Source: an uncultured Eubacterium sp. (GTDB taxonomy: Bacteria > Bacillota > Clostridia > Lachnospirales > Lachnospiraceae). Taken from it: a DNA stretch of 64,000 nucleotides. The position numbers and the translations under genes were made by a program. This document shows positions 7,692-16,119 of the stretch, in pieces (the stretch's first letter is position 1; every line of letters begins with the position of its first letter). The notes beneath the pieces are model-generated. The model had not been told where the DNA came from, did not search any database, and saw only the letters and a program-made list of their open reading frames with translations. The stretch lies in the NCBI GenBank assembly GCA_934338065.1, contig CAKRGX010000004.1:62001-126000 (forward strand). Reading direction: 5' to 3'.

Positions 7692-9920
7692 TCAATAATT
7701 ATTTTTCACCCAGTTCTGATACGAAATACATTCTGCAAGATTGCTTGGGTGTTTTTTCTGTGTACCATTTAATTCTCGGAACAGATTCACCAGTTTTTCA
7801 TCGGTCCGTATATAATCAAATAATTTGCCAACCATAACCATATCTGATTGAAGATTTACACCGGAATTAACAACGTTCACCTTCCCGGTCGCCAGAATAA
7901 GACCGGTAAAATCACTTTGTACCGTTACATCTCCATGAACGATCAACAATCCTCTCATTTTATTATCAACCGTATAATCTCCTTTTGAGATACAGAGTAC
8001 GGCACCATCCACACCCGTGTCACCAGCCCTCTTTATCGTAACTTCTGAACTTACCTGAGCATTGAATTTTTCATTATTAAAATCAACAACTTCAGAAGAC
8101 ACAAAAGGATCTGCCGATGTTGTCAGTCTCATCTCACCGGTCGTATTTTTAGCCGGCGTCAATCCTAATTGACGCCCAACATAGTTCTTTCCCATGCGCT
8201 TTCCTTCTTCCAGAAGATAGGCGTTTGGTTTCTGATCATCCCCAAAATAGGTTGCTTTCTGCAAATTAGTTCCGTTCGCACTATAATAATTATTAACTAC
8301 ATTACCGGCAACCAGATAGAGAGTTTCATCAAACTTGATACCTAAATCCTGATTACTGATATATACCTTTCCTTTTCTTTTTAATTCTTCTTTATTTGCC
8401 ACCATATTTCCATCTTCATCTACCTCTTCCCCCTTATAATATGTCTCAAAATACTGATTGGCTGAGGCATCATCTTTAAATTTAAGATAAAAGAATACAC
8501 ATCCGATTTTATTATTATAATTTGCTTCATATGGTTTATCGGCAAGATAAGCACCAAACTTTGCTTTCAGCCCCTTTTCATCCACATGGACCTTTCCCTC
8601 TTCCAGCTCTGTCTTAAATACCGGATTATGATACTCCGATGACGGAATACGATCCGACACAATAAATTCATCCGGTACAAGGTAAGCAAGCTGGTTACTC
8701 TTGACCGCTATGGATTCTCCCATCCTTATATCAGAAACTGTTTTCGTTCCATTTTCCTTCTCGCGTGATACAAAAGAACGTCCTGCCAGAACCAGACTTT
8801 GTAGTTCATCCGACTGCAGCGTTGTATTCTTTCCATTAATCAAAATAGCACTGCTATAATCAGAATTTATCATATCAGAGGATGATGCATCGTTCTTCTC
8901 GTTGTAACTGTATCCATAATATTTACCGCCTAATGTAACAAGGGCATTATTCGATTCAATATTCAGATCATTCGCAATATAAGCATTTTCTTTCAATGTC
9001 AGCCTTGTTTTCAACATGGAATCAGCATTGCCGCCAGGTGACAAATGAATATTTTTTAAATACAGATCACCTATTCCATTCTCCCCTGTAAGTGAAACAT
9101 CCGCTCCATTATGAATTTCCAGATCCCCACGGCTCACGATCATCGAGGAACGAATTTCTGCTCCACTTTCCTGTCCCAAAAGAATACCGGCATTCTCATT
9201 GCCGGAATAAATATTTCCAACAATAGTGTTATGAATCTGGTGATCTGCCACCTGAAGGAAGTCATCAGAAATAGAAATATAGTTTTTCATTTCATCAAAA
9301 GTGGAGTTTCCCTCAAGACTATAATCCGGAACAGACAGACAGATATCCGTTTGTATGGAAGACCGGTAATCCGCCTGATCGGTATAATTAATCAGGAGAT
9401 TTTGTATCACTAACATATATTCCCCGGTTTTTTTGTCTTTTTTGATTACAAAAGAAAGATTGGTACCATCTTTTAGTGTAACCGCATCCGGCACTTTGGA
9501 AAGCACCTTCAGTTTATTGATATCCGCTCCGACTGACTTGCCAACTTTCTCATCCTTCCACTCAAAGCTGACACCGGAAGGCTGCAATCTGCCTGCCAGA
9601 AGGCTCAGATATTTTTTTGAAAAAGCCTCGCGCTTTGAATCTTTGTCCTTAGCGTAGTTTTCCAATATATAACGGTATGCCTCTTCACCTGCATCTCCCG
9701 CATATTCAAGCAAGCCGGTCTTCACCTCTTCCAATATTCCCTCTGCCTCATAAAAATTCTGAGAGGAATAATTGTCCACGGTTACAGAAACCATATAACG
9801 GTTCGCCACAGTGAGAACGATAAGACCGATTGCAGAAAGAAAAAGGACTCCTATCACCACAGAAACTAACGTGGAGCCCTCTCTGTTTTTCTTCTGATAT
9901 TGATATAATGATCGTACCAT
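7692..9920 (-). CDS. Very large prepilin-like protein with beta-rich body
   Basis: A 742-residue protein with a prepilin-type start: basic leader YQKKNREG then STLVSVVIGVLFLSAIGLIV. The usual Glu at position +5 is replaced by Ser, a change known from minor pilins such as PilX- and GspK-type proteins. The body is long, acidic and beta-rich, with stretches such as GDLEIHNGADVSLTGENG and GLILATGKVNVVNSGVNL that resemble the solenoid repeats of polymer-forming or bactofilin-like folds. At roughly four times normal pilin size it cannot be a shaft subunit; a tip or initiation role is inferred. It sits 5 bases after the neighbouring pilin gene. Confidence 0.75.
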   Translation of the reverse strand: MVRSLYQYQKKNREGSTLVSVVIGVLFLSAIGLIVLTVANRYMVSVTVDNYSSQNFYEAEGILEEVKTGLLEYAGDAGEEAYRYILENYAKDKDSKREAFSKKYLSLLAGRLQPSGVSFEWKDEKVGKSVGADINKLKVLSKVPDAVTLKDGTNLSFVIKKDKKTGEYMLVIQNLLINYTDQADYRSSIQTDICLSVPDYSLEGNSTFDEMKNYISISDDFLQVADHQIHNTIVGNIYSGNENAGILLGQESGAEIRSSMIVSRGDLEIHNGADVSLTGENGIGDLYLKNIHLSPGGNADSMLKTRLTLKENAYIANDLNIESNNALVTLGGKYYGYSYNEKNDASSSDMINSDYSSAILINGKNTTLQSDELQSLVLAGRSFVSREKENGTKTVSDIRMGESIAVKSNQLAYLVPDEFIVSDRIPSSEYHNPVFKTELEEGKVHVDEKGLKAKFGAYLADKPYEANYNNKIGCVFFYLKFKDDASANQYFETYYKGEEVDEDGNMVANKEELKRKGKVYISNQDLGIKFDETLYLVAGNVVNNYYSANGTNLQKATYFGDDQKPNAYLLEEGKRMGKNYVGRQLGLTPAKNTTGEMRLTTSADPFVSSEVVDFNNEKFNAQVSSEVTIKRAGDTGVDGAVLCISKGDYTVDNKMRGLLIVHGDVTVQSDFTGLILATGKVNVVNSGVNLQSDMVMVGKLFDYIRTDEKLVNLFRELNGTQKKHPSNLAECISYQNWVKNNY

Positions 9921-9925
9921 AATCC

Positions 9926-11005
9926 CTACACTCCTTTCGAAGTCTGAAGCATCACGATTCTGTTCTTCTCACTAAAATCCGTCTCACTTATATCATAGAT
10001 TTCTACCGTAACCATAGCGATCCGATTCATCTGCTTATGTGTAATCAGCACATCAGAAACAGGGTTGGCATTGGTATACCATTTCTTTTTCAGATCTGCA
10101 GACACCGGATTCCCACCAGATGTCAGATCAAGCCGATACCCTGCCGGTGGCACAACCGTATCCTTTTGCATCACGGCATAGTATGAAAAATCTGTCAGTG
10201 AAAATCCTGCTGGCATGGAACGATCTGCCGCAATGTCCAATGTTTCTGAGGTCAGAATTTTATTAACCGGTCGATAAAATAAATATATTTTTTTCAAAGC
10301 ATCCTTTTCTATCTTGACATCCTTAACCGGTGTCTGACACTCATAGGACGTTCCCTTATCTTCATACCGATAGTTATAATATCCTTTTATTAAATACAGA
10401 GACATCGCTCCGGTACTATCGGCACATGGTACAATATCAATATGCATCGTTCGATGCAGACCATTTAATACACTATCTTGCGACACAGATCTATCTGTCT
10501 TATAGATCTGCGCAAAGATATCCCCTACAGCTGTTTTAGTCTGATCCGTCTCTTCCAATACAACATGATTTGGTGAGTAAACCTGCTCAATCTGCGGAGC
10601 TTTATAACGATTAAACTGCGCTGCTGTTGTCGGTGTAGGTTCCGGTCGGGCTGTCGATTGATAAGAGGCAAAATCGAGCTTAACTCTCGCCGTATACTCA
10701 ACACCATCTACCTGAACCGGCCGGCTGATCTGATATTCATTCTTCGCCGGCTGTGGCGTAGCTATCACCCGCCAGGCACTTCCGGAAGCTGCCACTTTAC
10801 TTTCAATCTGCTGCATGGTTGAACAGGAAGCTAATTCTTCTACTGCCGATTGCGCAGCCATCTCTGCCCGCTGTTTGGACTTTCCATCATTCGCATAACG
10901 GTTTGCACCCGTAAAATAAGAAAGCAAGGACATGGAAATAATAGCCAGAATCGCAATTGCAATGATAACTTCGATCAAAGAAAATCCTTCTGCCTGTTTT
11001 TTCAT
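9926..11005 (-). CDS. Prepilin-like protein (minor pilin)
   Basis: A 359-residue protein starting MKKQAEGFSLIEVIIAIAILA: leader, G-F junction, Glu5 and hydrophobic alpha1 helix, followed by KQRAEMAAQSAVEELASC, a helix of the type seen after the membrane part in PilV/PilW-like minor pilins. The large C-terminal region (residues about 60-359) is mixed and has no named domain. A ribosome binding site AAGGTGAGG precedes the ATG. It follows pilO and precedes the 742-residue gene in the same direction, so it is part of the minor-pilin block. Confidence 0.85.
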   Translation of the reverse strand: MKKQAEGFSLIEVIIAIAILAIISMSLLSYFTGANRYANDGKSKQRAEMAAQSAVEELASCSTMQQIESKVAASGSAWRVIATPQPAKNEYQISRPVQVDGVEYTARVKLDFASYQSTARPEPTPTTAAQFNRYKAPQIEQVYSPNHVVLEETDQTKTAVGDIFAQIYKTDRSVSQDSVLNGLHRTMHIDIVPCADSTGAMSLYLIKGYYNYRYEDKGTSYECQTPVKDVKIEKDALKKIYLFYRPVNKILTSETLDIAADRSMPAGFSLTDFSYYAVMQKDTVVPPAGYRLDLTSGGNPVSADLKKKWYTNANPVSDVLITHKQMNRIAMVTVEIYDISETDFSEKNRIVMLQTSKGV

Positions 11006-11032
11006 ATCCTCACCTTCTTTCTCAGTCCCTAT

Positions 11033-11779
11033 TTACTTTTTAAATGTTCCAAAGACATCGTTATTACCTAATATAATACTCGATATATCCGGATCCTCAT
11101 ATGGAACACCATTTCCGTTGAGTGAATAAAAGTTTACCTTGAGTGTTCCCGTCAGCTTACCGGTACTGGTATCAAATGAAAGGCTGATTCCACTTAATGA
11201 CATATGTTCCGGATTTTCAGAAATCCAGTCAAGCGCCTTCAGTATCTGCTTGCGGGTGCCACTTACTTCCACTTCATAAGAAGTAATTTTCCCTACCATC
11301 TTATCAAAGGATACCTTTTTCTCAGGATTTTTCTCTGCTTCACTCTGCTGTGTATCCTGAGTTTCTGTGCTATTCGAATCCGTATTCTCATCATTTTCTT
11401 CCAGGGTAATGAACTTGCCATCTTTAAAAAATGTCTGTTCACTTCCCGGTTTGATGGCACGCAGTTCGATACCGCTATCTGTCCAAAGCCGGTACAGACT
11501 GCTGATTACTTTCTGCTGCGTCATCTTGCATGGGAACTCCTGTGAATACGTTTCTATTCCCTGAAGCTTCTGATCTGACGTCTTCTTCATTTCATTTACC
11601 TGAACCTGTAAATTATTCAAAAAGCTAATCTGATTCTGTAATTTAGCATTATCTCTTTCTAATACAGAAACCCGATCCATATTTTTCTGAAAGATCAGGA
11701 AAAATGAAAGAATGAAAATAAGCAGCCCCGACAATATTAAGATCACACGCTTATGGGTTGTCGTTAATCCCTTTTTCAT
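11033..11779 (-). CDS. pilO: PilO-like pilus alignment protein
   Basis: A 248-residue bitopic protein: short basic cytoplasmic start, one membrane helix (residues about 12-30), a coiled-coil region (VLERDNAKLQNQISFLNNL, about 37-80) and a periplasm-side type domain with the PilO-like pattern (QQKVISSLYRLWTDSGIELRAI, then a VEVSGTRKQILKALDWI strand-helix). A low-complexity acidic/serine linker splits the domain near residues 125-150. It overlaps the pilM-pilN fusion by ATGA (11776-11779), so the two are translationally coupled. PilO with PilN forms the ring-like alignment complex that links PilM and the ATPases to the pilus. Confidence 0.82.
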   Translation of the reverse strand: MKKGLTTTHKRVILILSGLLIFILSFFLIFQKNMDRVSVLERDNAKLQNQISFLNNLQVQVNEMKKTSDQKLQGIETYSQEFPCKMTQQKVISSLYRLWTDSGIELRAIKPGSEQTFFKDGKFITLEENDENTDSNSTETQDTQQSEAEKNPEKKVSFDKMVGKITSYEVEVSGTRKQILKALDWISENPEHMSLSGISLSFDTSTGKLTGTLKVNFYSLNGNGVPYEDPDISSIILGNNDVFGTFKK

Positions 11780-13404
11780 GGCTGCTCACCCTCTTTCTGT
11801 TGTTCCGGAACAAGCTTATAATCAAAAGTGATATTATACGTATATTGTTTCTGTTTTGTCACCGCTTCCTTTACTTCGGTAATAGAATCCAGTTTTACAT
11901 TTTGGATTTCTTTTATTTTATTCAACTGAATCTGCAAAGCCGATAATGACAACAACTTATCCACACTGGCTGCACTGATGGTAACATGTTGTTCATCGCT
12001 TGTTATATTTTGTATGCGGAACGTTTTCGTCACATAACTTTCTATTTGTTTTAAAAGACTATGAAAATGATTATTTCTGGTATTGGTAATCGCTTTAACA
12101 CCTTCGACTAAAACCATATTCTTATCAATCGTCAGTAACGAATCGTATTCATTCTGGATGGAAGCCATTGCCGTCGCCCGGCTGGCAAGTTCCGTATTCG
12201 TGTCCTTTGTCATAACAAGCTGAAGGATAGAAAAGCCACATACAACCATACTGATCAACAAACAGCCGGAAAAAATCAGAACAGCTCCTGTTAATGAACC
12301 CCTTTTCTGTGCCTTCTGTTCTAATTCTCTCGGCACAAAACCAACCGGCTCAAACACAGAGCCAAAACAGTTGATATACTGCAAAGTGTACGCAGTCATA
12401 CGGATACTCCGGTTGAAACGGATTCCATCCATCTTCTGTGGTGTAAAAGCAGGAATTCCCAATTCGTTAGAAATCAATTCATGAATACCTGCAATCGCAC
12501 AGCCCTGACCCATACAGATAATCTCCTCAATCGGCTGATCTTTATATTTAGAATTATAATACTCTATCACACGTCCAATATTTCCCAGTAAAAAAGAAGC
12601 ATTATCCGTCACTTCAATTCGTTTTTCTATCGAAGGATCCTTTTCGGAATTTTCTACATTCAAATGATGCATAATGACACGGTTCTTCTTTAATAATTTA
12701 AATGCCTCCATCTCTGTCGGCGTCTGAAAAGCCGGTTCCTGCACCATTACCTCTGTAAACACATTGACTCCATAAGGAACCACTCGCTGTAAAAGCAGGC
12801 GGTCATCACTGATAATATTTACTAATGTGACAGTACCATTTATCTGGACAGACATGGAGACTTTATGACCTGCCTGTCTTTTCATAATCTGATAGACAGC
12901 ATTGCCATCTGCCTCCAAGGCAACAACATGAAAGCCTGTAGCATTAGCCAGCGCGTAGTACGAATCAATCAGTTCGGATGGCGCTGCAAACACTAAAACA
13001 TCCTGTATTTTTTCAGCATTTTCATCTTCGCGCACTTCCCCTTGTGTCACGAAGGAAAAAACATATTTTTCTGTATCAATAGGAAAAAGGTCAGAAATTT
13101 TTGCCATAACTAATGGCCGGATCTTTGACTTATTAACAACAGGAATACTCACCTCACGGCTTGCAATCTTCCCGGAAGCTATTGTAAAAATTGCTTCTTT
13201 TGTCTTAATTCCCTTTTCCTCACAAGTCTTATGGATTCGCGATGCCATCTCCGGCATATCCAGAATCATACCATCTTGTACAGCATTTTCCGGTGTCCGA
13301 AATCTTACACACCCATATACGGTAGGATTCGTACCGGTATGTTCCATATGAACGATCTGCGTCTCCTTTTCACCTATACGTATAACAACTATCTTCTTTG
13401 CCAT
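11776..13404 (-). CDS. PilM-PilN fusion protein
   Basis: 542 residues joining two pilus proteins that are usually separate. Residues about 1-340 are an actin-like PilM domain (KKIVVIRIGEKETQIVHM at the start, PSELIDSYYALANATGFHV and VALEADGNAVYQIM in the middle, GQGCAIAGIHELISNELGI later). A membrane helix (GAVLIFSGCLLISMVVCGF, about 366-384) follows, then a coiled segment and a PilN-like domain (LLKQIESYVTKTFRIQNI, SVDKLLSLSALQIQLN). Cytoplasmic PilM binds the short N-terminal tail of PilN, so covalent linkage makes topological sense. It lies between pilD and pilO, the latter overlapping by 4 bases. Confidence 0.85.
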   Translation of the reverse strand: MAKKIVVIRIGEKETQIVHMEHTGTNPTVYGCVRFRTPENAVQDGMILDMPEMASRIHKTCEEKGIKTKEAIFTIASGKIASREVSIPVVNKSKIRPLVMAKISDLFPIDTEKYVFSFVTQGEVREDENAEKIQDVLVFAAPSELIDSYYALANATGFHVVALEADGNAVYQIMKRQAGHKVSMSVQINGTVTLVNIISDDRLLLQRVVPYGVNVFTEVMVQEPAFQTPTEMEAFKLLKKNRVIMHHLNVENSEKDPSIEKRIEVTDNASFLLGNIGRVIEYYNSKYKDQPIEEIICMGQGCAIAGIHELISNELGIPAFTPQKMDGIRFNRSIRMTAYTLQYINCFGSVFEPVGFVPRELEQKAQKRGSLTGAVLIFSGCLLISMVVCGFSILQLVMTKDTNTELASRATAMASIQNEYDSLLTIDKNMVLVEGVKAITNTRNNHFHSLLKQIESYVTKTFRIQNITSDEQHVTISAASVDKLLSLSALQIQLNKIKEIQNVKLDSITEVKEAVTKQKQYTYNITFDYKLVPEQQKEGEQP

Positions 13405-13432
13405 GCACTTTCTTCTCCTCCTGTCAGATAAT

Positions 13433-14203
13433 TTACGTCATTATCTGAAAGTACCATTCAAAAAATAAATCACCAAACAAAACGGCTGTCACAATACCTA
13501 TGGCAAGGTATGGTCCAAATGCAAACCGATCGTGCTTCTTTGTCACTGCCATACGGATTCCTTCCACCAGCGACCCAAGAATAGAGCCAACAACAAGTGC
13601 CAGCAGACTATGTCCCCAACCTATGCACAAACCAGCACATGCCATCAACTCAATATCTCCATAGCCCAATCCGCTTTTACCTGTTATTTTCTTAAATAAC
13701 ACCGCTGTCAGCAATAAAAATAACCCAATACCGACAAAACCTATCACATAATAACTCCATTGTTGTCTGTGAAATATCAAATGAATCATTCCAATTAACG
13801 CAATAAAAGCATCTGCTTTTCCCGGGATCAGCATGGTCCGGAAATCGATCACTGCAATAACAAGTAATGTCGATATCAGCAGACACCATAACATACTATC
13901 TATATTCCATCCACATACGGCAAAGGTCACACAGTACAGTACTCCATTCACCCCTTCAACCAAAGGATACTGGACAGAAATCTTCGCCCCACAATAACGA
14001 CATTTCCCTCTCAGAAAAAGATAACTAAAGAGAGGGAAGAGATCATACCATTTTAATTTGTGTTGACAGTTCATACAATGAGAACCCACTGTGACAATAC
14101 TCTCCTCTTTTGGCAGACGATATATGCATACGTTAAGGAAACTTCCTAAAACAATGCCATACAAAAACACTATTATGTAGAGGATACAGGTTTCGATTGT
14201 CAT
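13433..14203 (-). CDS. pilD: Prepilin peptidase (A24 family)
   Basis: Membrane aspartic protease of 256 residues that removes the leader of prepilins and methylates the new N terminus. Visible are GSFLNVCIYRLP near residues 20-31, two CxxC pairs (CMNC, CRYC, about 43-74) of the zinc-binding methylase part, and the protease aspartates in VIDFRTMLIPGKAD and GYGDIELMA. Several membrane helices fit the family. It is encoded 38 bases after pilA, among its own substrates. Confidence 0.95.
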   Translation of the reverse strand: MTIETCILYIIVFLYGIVLGSFLNVCIYRLPKEESIVTVGSHCMNCQHKLKWYDLFPLFSYLFLRGKCRYCGAKISVQYPLVEGVNGVLYCVTFAVCGWNIDSMLWCLLISTLLVIAVIDFRTMLIPGKADAFIALIGMIHLIFHRQQWSYYVIGFVGIGLFLLLTAVLFKKITGKSGLGYGDIELMACAGLCIGWGHSLLALVVGSILGSLVEGIRMAVTKKHDRFAFGPYLAIGIVTAVLFGDLFFEWYFQIMT

Positions 14204-14241
14204 AGTGGGTTCTCTCCCTTTACAATAACACTTCTGAATGA

Positions 14242-14721
14242 CTAGTTTGTGACTTCATACTTCTGAAGATTACCATCTTTATCTTTTGTATATTCGCAAG
14301 TTTTCGAGTCCCCATTTTCAGCATCTGCCACATAAACCTTAATTACTTTATTAGGAACATCAAATTTGCAAAAGATTTTTCCTGTTACACTTGATAAAGA
14401 TGAAGAACCAGAACCCAACGCATCAATTGTTGCATTCTTCACTTTGTCTGAATCATTGGCCGGTGTAGCAACTTTTGCTGTAGTAAACTCAAATGTTCCG
14501 CTTCCCTTAGTCTGTGAATTCGCCACTCCTGCATTTAACGCACTGCAGATTGCATCCAGCGTAGCCAGATCCTTGCTTTCTCTGGACTTACTGATATTAG
14601 GAATAACAGCCAGTGCCACAACACCAATCAGAATCGCCATAATGGCAATAACGATGATCAGCTCAACCAGAGAGAAACCTTCTCTCTCACCACTTAAATA
14701 CTTCTGAATTTTCTCTTTCAT
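14242..14721 (-). CDS. pilA: Major type IV pilin candidate
   Basis: 159 residues from the ATG at 14721, chosen because AAAAGGAGAAGAAAA stands directly before it, although the frame is open much further. The leader MKEKIQKYLSGEREG ends at the G-F junction, and FSLVELIIVIAIMAIL carries Glu5 and the hydrophobic core of the shaft helix. The globular part is small, Ser/Gly/Lys rich, with cysteines in LDAICSAL, KIFCKF and KTCEY. It is the only short pilin with its own promoter and leader, which fits a highly expressed major subunit; that it is the major one is inference. Confidence 0.88.
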   Translation of the reverse strand: MKEKIQKYLSGEREGFSLVELIIVIAIMAILIGVVALAVIPNISKSRESKDLATLDAICSALNAGVANSQTKGSGTFEFTTAKVATPANDSDKVKNATIDALGSGSSSLSSVTGKIFCKFDVPNKVIKVYVADAENGDSKTCEYTKDKDGNLQKYEVTN

Positions 14722-14764
14722 TTTTCTTCTCCTTTTAAAAATATTTTCTGATAAACAGAATAAC

Positions 14765-14806
14765 AGCCTCATGTCTACACAACAGTATTCTGATACCAAT
14801 GAGACT
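14765..14806 (-). promoter_or_regulatory. Stem structure at the 5' end of the pilA leader
   Basis: In the transcript, AGUCUCAU (14799-14806) can pair with AUGAGGCU (14765-14772), 8 pairs with one G-U. Inside it GGUAU/AUAC can form a smaller stem. The stem starts almost at the predicted transcription start, the position expected of a 5' stabilising structure. A second small hairpin (UUCUG/CAGAA) lies between it and the ribosome binding site. No match to a known riboswitch core was seen. Confidence 0.45.
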
Positions 14807-14812
14807 AACAAC

Positions 14813-14841
14813 AATATATCACATTTTTTTGTATTTTTCAA
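14813..14841 (-). promoter_or_regulatory. Predicted sigma-A promoter of pilA
   Basis: Minus-strand -35 TTGAAA (14836-14841) and -10 TATATT (14813-14818) with 17-base spacing, in the 148-base gap between pilC and pilA. It would give a leader of about 85 bases. It suggests separate, stronger expression of pilA and the genes after it. Confidence 0.7.
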
Positions 14842-14869
14842 CCCCCTACACTTTAGAAAACAATGGATT

Positions 14870-16087
14870 TTATGCATTTCCTGCATCTTCATAAATCTTA
14901 AGCATCGGCATCATTACGGCGCCAATCACTCCTCCGACCAGGACAGCCAGAACCACAATAATAAGCGGTTCCATTGCAGAAGTCAGGCGTTTTGTCGCAT
15001 CTTCTACTTCTGCCTCATAATATTCTGCCACTTTATCCAACATCTGTTCTGTTGTACCCGTTTCCTCACCTATCTTCATCATATGAGTTACCATAGGAGG
15101 AAACACCTTGGATGCCTCCAACGGTTCCGACATCGGGATTCCCTGCATGACTTCTTCACGGCAACCTCGAATCGCGGTCCGGATAATACGATTTTCAATA
15201 ACATTTGCCACAATATCTAATGCCTGTACCAGCGGTACACCGGAGATAATCAGTGTTGACATTGTCATAGAGAATTTGGCTGCTGCGTTTTTGACCGAAA
15301 AATCCCGGATCATCGGTATCTTTAATGCCATATAGCTGGTAAACCGTTTTCCCTGCTCTGTATTTTTTCCAAATGAAACAAGCAAAATCAAAAGAACGAC
15401 AGCACCCACGACAAGTATAATATGATTCACCATAAAATCACTCACAGCGATTACCATCTTCGTTAATGTCGGAAGGTCTTCCCCCATCGACGTAAATGTT
15501 TCCTGAAAATTAGGTATAACCGTAGTCATCAGGATGATAACTACACCAATAGCAACAACAAGGACAACGATAGGGTATATCATAGCCGACTTTACCATGG
15601 ATGCCAGTTTCAGATCTTTGTCAAACTGCGTACAGATACGATCAAACGCTACTTCCATATTACCGGTGGCCTCACCCGCAGCTACCATGTGGATCAGTAT
15701 AGACGGAAAAATCTTTCCTTCTGCCTCCATTGCCTCTGCCAGAGAGTCCCCCTTTTCTACCGCTACCTGCACATGCAGCAGGGCTTCCTTCAGATATTTA
15801 TTTCCCGTCTGATCCTGCACCATACGCAGTCCATCGATTACAGTAACCCCCGCCGTAAGAATACTGTAAAATTGTTTGCAGAAAATCGTAATATCTTTTT
15901 TCTTTACCGGGTTGCCAATCGTAATGTTCCAACTTGCATTGTCAATATCAAAAGCTTCTTTTAGTTCCAAAACAACATTGCCATTGTCTTTCAACTTCAA
16001 CATGGCATTCTCTTCACTATTCGCTTCTATCGTTCCTTTTTTTTCTTTTCCATGCTTATCCGTCACAAGATATTTGTATTTTGCCAC
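14870..16087 (-). CDS. pilC: Pilus inner-membrane platform protein PilC
   Basis: Polytopic platform protein of the GspF/PilC family, about 405 residues from the GTG at 16087, which has GGAGGGGAG 6 bases before it (a GTG eight codons upstream lacks such a site). It shows the duplicated GspF domain: FCKQFYSILTAGVTVIDGL and later FSMTMSTLIISGVPLVQAL, each followed by an FPP/FPS...M...GEETG or GEATG motif, and three membrane segments, the last near the C terminus (MEPLIIVVLAVLVGGVIGAV). It connects the PilB and PilT motors to pilin polymerisation. It follows pilT with a gap of about 30 bases. Confidence 0.95.
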   Translation of the reverse strand: MAKYKYLVTDKHGKEKKGTIEANSEENAMLKLKDNGNVVLELKEAFDIDNASWNITIGNPVKKKDITIFCKQFYSILTAGVTVIDGLRMVQDQTGNKYLKEALLHVQVAVEKGDSLAEAMEAEGKIFPSILIHMVAAGEATGNMEVAFDRICTQFDKDLKLASMVKSAMIYPIVVLVVAIGVVIILMTTVIPNFQETFTSMGEDLPTLTKMVIAVSDFMVNHIILVVGAVVLLILLVSFGKNTEQGKRFTSYMALKIPMIRDFSVKNAAAKFSMTMSTLIISGVPLVQALDIVANVIENRIIRTAIRGCREEVMQGIPMSEPLEASKVFPPMVTHMMKIGEETGTTEQMLDKVAEYYEAEVEDATKRLTSAMEPLIIVVLAVLVGGVIGAVMMPMLKIYEDAGNA

Positions 16088-16119
16088 GTTCTTCTCCCCT
16101 CCGATCCACACCGTTTTTT

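Noticed and set aside
14722..14869. c-di-GMP riboswitch before pilA
   Set aside because: Plausible by context, but the conserved GEMM-I segments are not present in the leader.
14771..15220. 149-codon plus-strand frame over the pilC end
   Set aside because: Antisense to pilC and the pilA leader; its translated sequence is His/Tyr/Cys rich without domain, as expected of a shadow frame.
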